From an uncultured Prevotellaceae bacterium (GTDB lineage Bacteria; Bacteroidota; Bacteroidia; Bacteroidales; Bacteroidaceae), in assembly GCA_900314985.1 (NCBI GenBank), contig OMXL01000024.1, positions 27,052 through 91,051 of the forward strand: 64,000 bases of DNA, given 5' to 3'. The notes under the pieces were generated by a model. It worked only from the letters and a program-made list of their open reading frames with translations, was not told where the DNA came from and did not search any database. Shown in pieces: positions 62,954 through 64,000 of this stretch. Both the position numbers and the translations under genes were made by a program. Numbering within the stretch: position 1 is the first letter of the stretch; every line of letters starts with the position of its first letter.

Positions 62954-62982
62954 AAATGCCCATCCATCAGGAACGGGCATTT
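62954..62982 (-). terminator. Terminator of the BASS transporter gene
   Basis: AAATGCCC and GGGCATTT pair over 8 bp with a 13-nt loop; minus-strand ATTGTTTTAATTC follows. The transporter stop codon (62969-62967) lies inside the loop and the 5' arm is coding. Confidence 0.65.
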
Positions 62983-63824
62983 ACTGTTTTAATGATGCCG
63001 ACATACGCCAGCAGGATGATGTTCATCATCAGGGCATAGACGATGGCCGGTATAGCCATTACGTCGTTGGCAAAGACAAACGGACTGCTGGCTATGGAGA
63101 TAGCCTGGGCAGCGTTCTGCATGCCTATCTCGATAATAATGGTACGCTGTTCACGACCATTCAGGCGCATCAGCCACGAAAGCAGTACACCACCCGCCAT
63201 ACTCAGCAGGATGAGTACCGTGACGACCAGTCCCAATTGGGGGAACTCGCGGATGATGGTCTCTCTGTTCTGGATGAAGAAGATGCTGGCCAGCAGTATC
63301 AGCGCAGGGAAGGCCAATTTCTTCAGCACACCGTGCATCTTGTGAGCCAGCTGTTCGCGCCACATGGCTACCGACAGACCGATAACGATGGGCACCAGCA
63401 TCAGCACGATGTTCTGCACCAGCAGGTTGCCTACCGGCAAGGTAATCGACTGGTTCTCGCCTACCAGTCCTGTGGCATAGCTCATCACCAGCGGACCCGT
63501 AAACAGCGTGATGATGCTGCTCAGCATGGTCAGCGAGACAGACAGGGCGACATCGCCTCCGGCCAGCATGGAGAACACGTTGCTGGAACTACCGCCAGGA
63601 CTGCATGCTATCAGCATGACTCCTAAGAAGAACACAGCCTCCAGTTGGAAACCAAAACCGATGGCAAGGCCAATGAGTGGCAACAGCAGTATCTGACCTG
63701 CCAAACCCACTAATACAGCACGTGGACGCTCCACTACCAGACGGAAGTCGGCAGGGCGCAGCGTCAGTCCCAAGTCGAACATCAACAGGACGAGAATGGG
63801 CAAAACAATAAAAATAGTATTCAT
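62967..63824 (-). CDS. Bile acid:sodium symporter (BASS) family transporter
   Basis: 285 residues, almost entirely hydrophobic, with about nine or ten helices. IACSPGGSSSNVFSMLAGGDVALSVSLT is the BASS family signature near the crossing helices, and the end region has EIGMQNAAQAISIAS. Members carry bile acids, keto acids or other organic anions with sodium; the substrate cannot be told here. It lies upstream of the giant-protein unit in the same orientation. A partial copy lies at the other end of that unit (48078-48193). Confidence 0.88.
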   Translation of the reverse strand: MNTIFIVLPILVLLMFDLGLTLRPADFRLVVERPRAVLVGLAGQILLLPLIGLAIGFGFQLEAVFFLGVMLIACSPGGSSSNVFSMLAGGDVALSVSLTMLSSIITLFTGPLVMSYATGLVGENQSITLPVGNLLVQNIVLMLVPIVIGLSVAMWREQLAHKMHGVLKKLAFPALILLASIFFIQNRETIIREFPQLGLVVTVLILLSMAGGVLLSWLMRLNGREQRTIIIEIGMQNAAQAISIASSPFVFANDVMAIPAIVYALMMNIILLAYVGIIKTVNARS

Positions 63825-63832
63825 ACGAGGTG

Positions 63833-63840
63833 CAAAGGTA
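63833..63840 (-). promoter_or_regulatory. Promoter -7 box of the BASS transporter
   Basis: TACCTTTG on the minus strand, ending 8 nt before the ATG at 63824. Confidence 0.55.
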
Positions 63841-63896
63841 CTAAATTAATTTGTAACTTGCAAGATGCCACGGGGACAGGAGACTGACATTATCTA

Positions 63897-63950
63897 AAAA
63901 ATGCTTTTTAAAAACTATCCTTCACCTTCACCTCGGAGGCTAAAAGTCCC
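63897..63950. repeat. Dispersed intergenic repeat, right copy (inverted relative to 9301-9354)
   Basis: Contains CTATCCTTCACCTTCACC and AGGCTAAAAGTCCC, the reverse complement of the left copy with about 8 differences. CGCGGGCG and GGCGCGAAGG text follows it to the right edge, comparable to the CGCGCGGG text near the left copy. No gene was seen in 63841-64000. Confidence 0.65.
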
Positions 63951-64000
63951 TGTAAATAAAGGTTCGCGGGCGTTTCCTGCAGGCGCGAAGGGGATGCAGA

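Overview
The window looks like a chromosomal segment of a Bacteroidota bacterium, most likely a gut or rumen Prevotella-type species. The support is direct: TAnnTTTG promoter boxes with no Shine-Dalgarno sites, a SusC/SusD polysaccharide locus, BspA-like leucine-rich repeat and InlB-type surface proteins, short sorting-like C-terminal tails (pattern GQxV...KGLYIxNGKK), and LruC/DUF4842 and DUF4292 proteins. I saw no rRNA, tRNA, insertion sequence transposase or CRISPR array.

Layout. (1) 1-8579, minus strand: two large secreted multidomain proteins, one running off the left edge. (2) 8580-9484: a 0.9 kb intergenic region with a 21-bp tandem array, palindromes, TTCACC inverted repeats and a repeat that recurs inverted at the right end of the window. 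(3) 9485-28022, plus strand: an arabinan-type polysaccharide utilisation locus. It holds a transmembrane sensor-AraC regulator without kinase domains, SusC, SusD, a surface lipoprotein with three copies of a beta-rich module, a GH43 lipoprotein, a secreted protein with two more copies of that module, two further GH43 enzymes and a GH51 arabinofuranosidase. Together these would bind arabinan at the surface, cut it, import oligosaccharides and release arabinose in the periplasm. (4) 28202-35034: an alcohol dehydrogenase, small membrane and lipoproteins, a thioesterase, a metal-binding HMA protein, tcdA, remnants of two TonB receptors and a DAACS symporter. (5) 35106-48064: housekeeping genes. 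One minus-strand run is acyl-CoA ligase, prfB, a 47-aa membrane protein, CYTH phosphatase and GH31. The others are argE, then dut, TPR, DUF4292 and EnvC-like in one run, with dgt divergent from dut. (6) 48263-62759, minus strand: a four-gene unit made of a 3682-aa secreted giant, a lipoprotein, a LruC lipoprotein and a Cache-domain membrane protein. (7) An intact BASS transporter lies upstream of this unit and a deleted remnant of a BASS gene lies downstream in the same orientation.

The most unusual signals are these. Period-7 nucleotide repeats (3-5 copies of a heptamer) occur at about eleven sites, mostly inside coding sequence and even forming a signal peptide core. The giant-protein unit is bracketed by direct copies of a transporter gene and shares a small module between the giant and its lipoprotein. 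The polysaccharide locus regulator has lost its kinase. Four genes have promoter boxes only 8-9 nt from the ATG, implying nearly leaderless transcripts. Function calls come from recognising motifs by eye; no database search was run.
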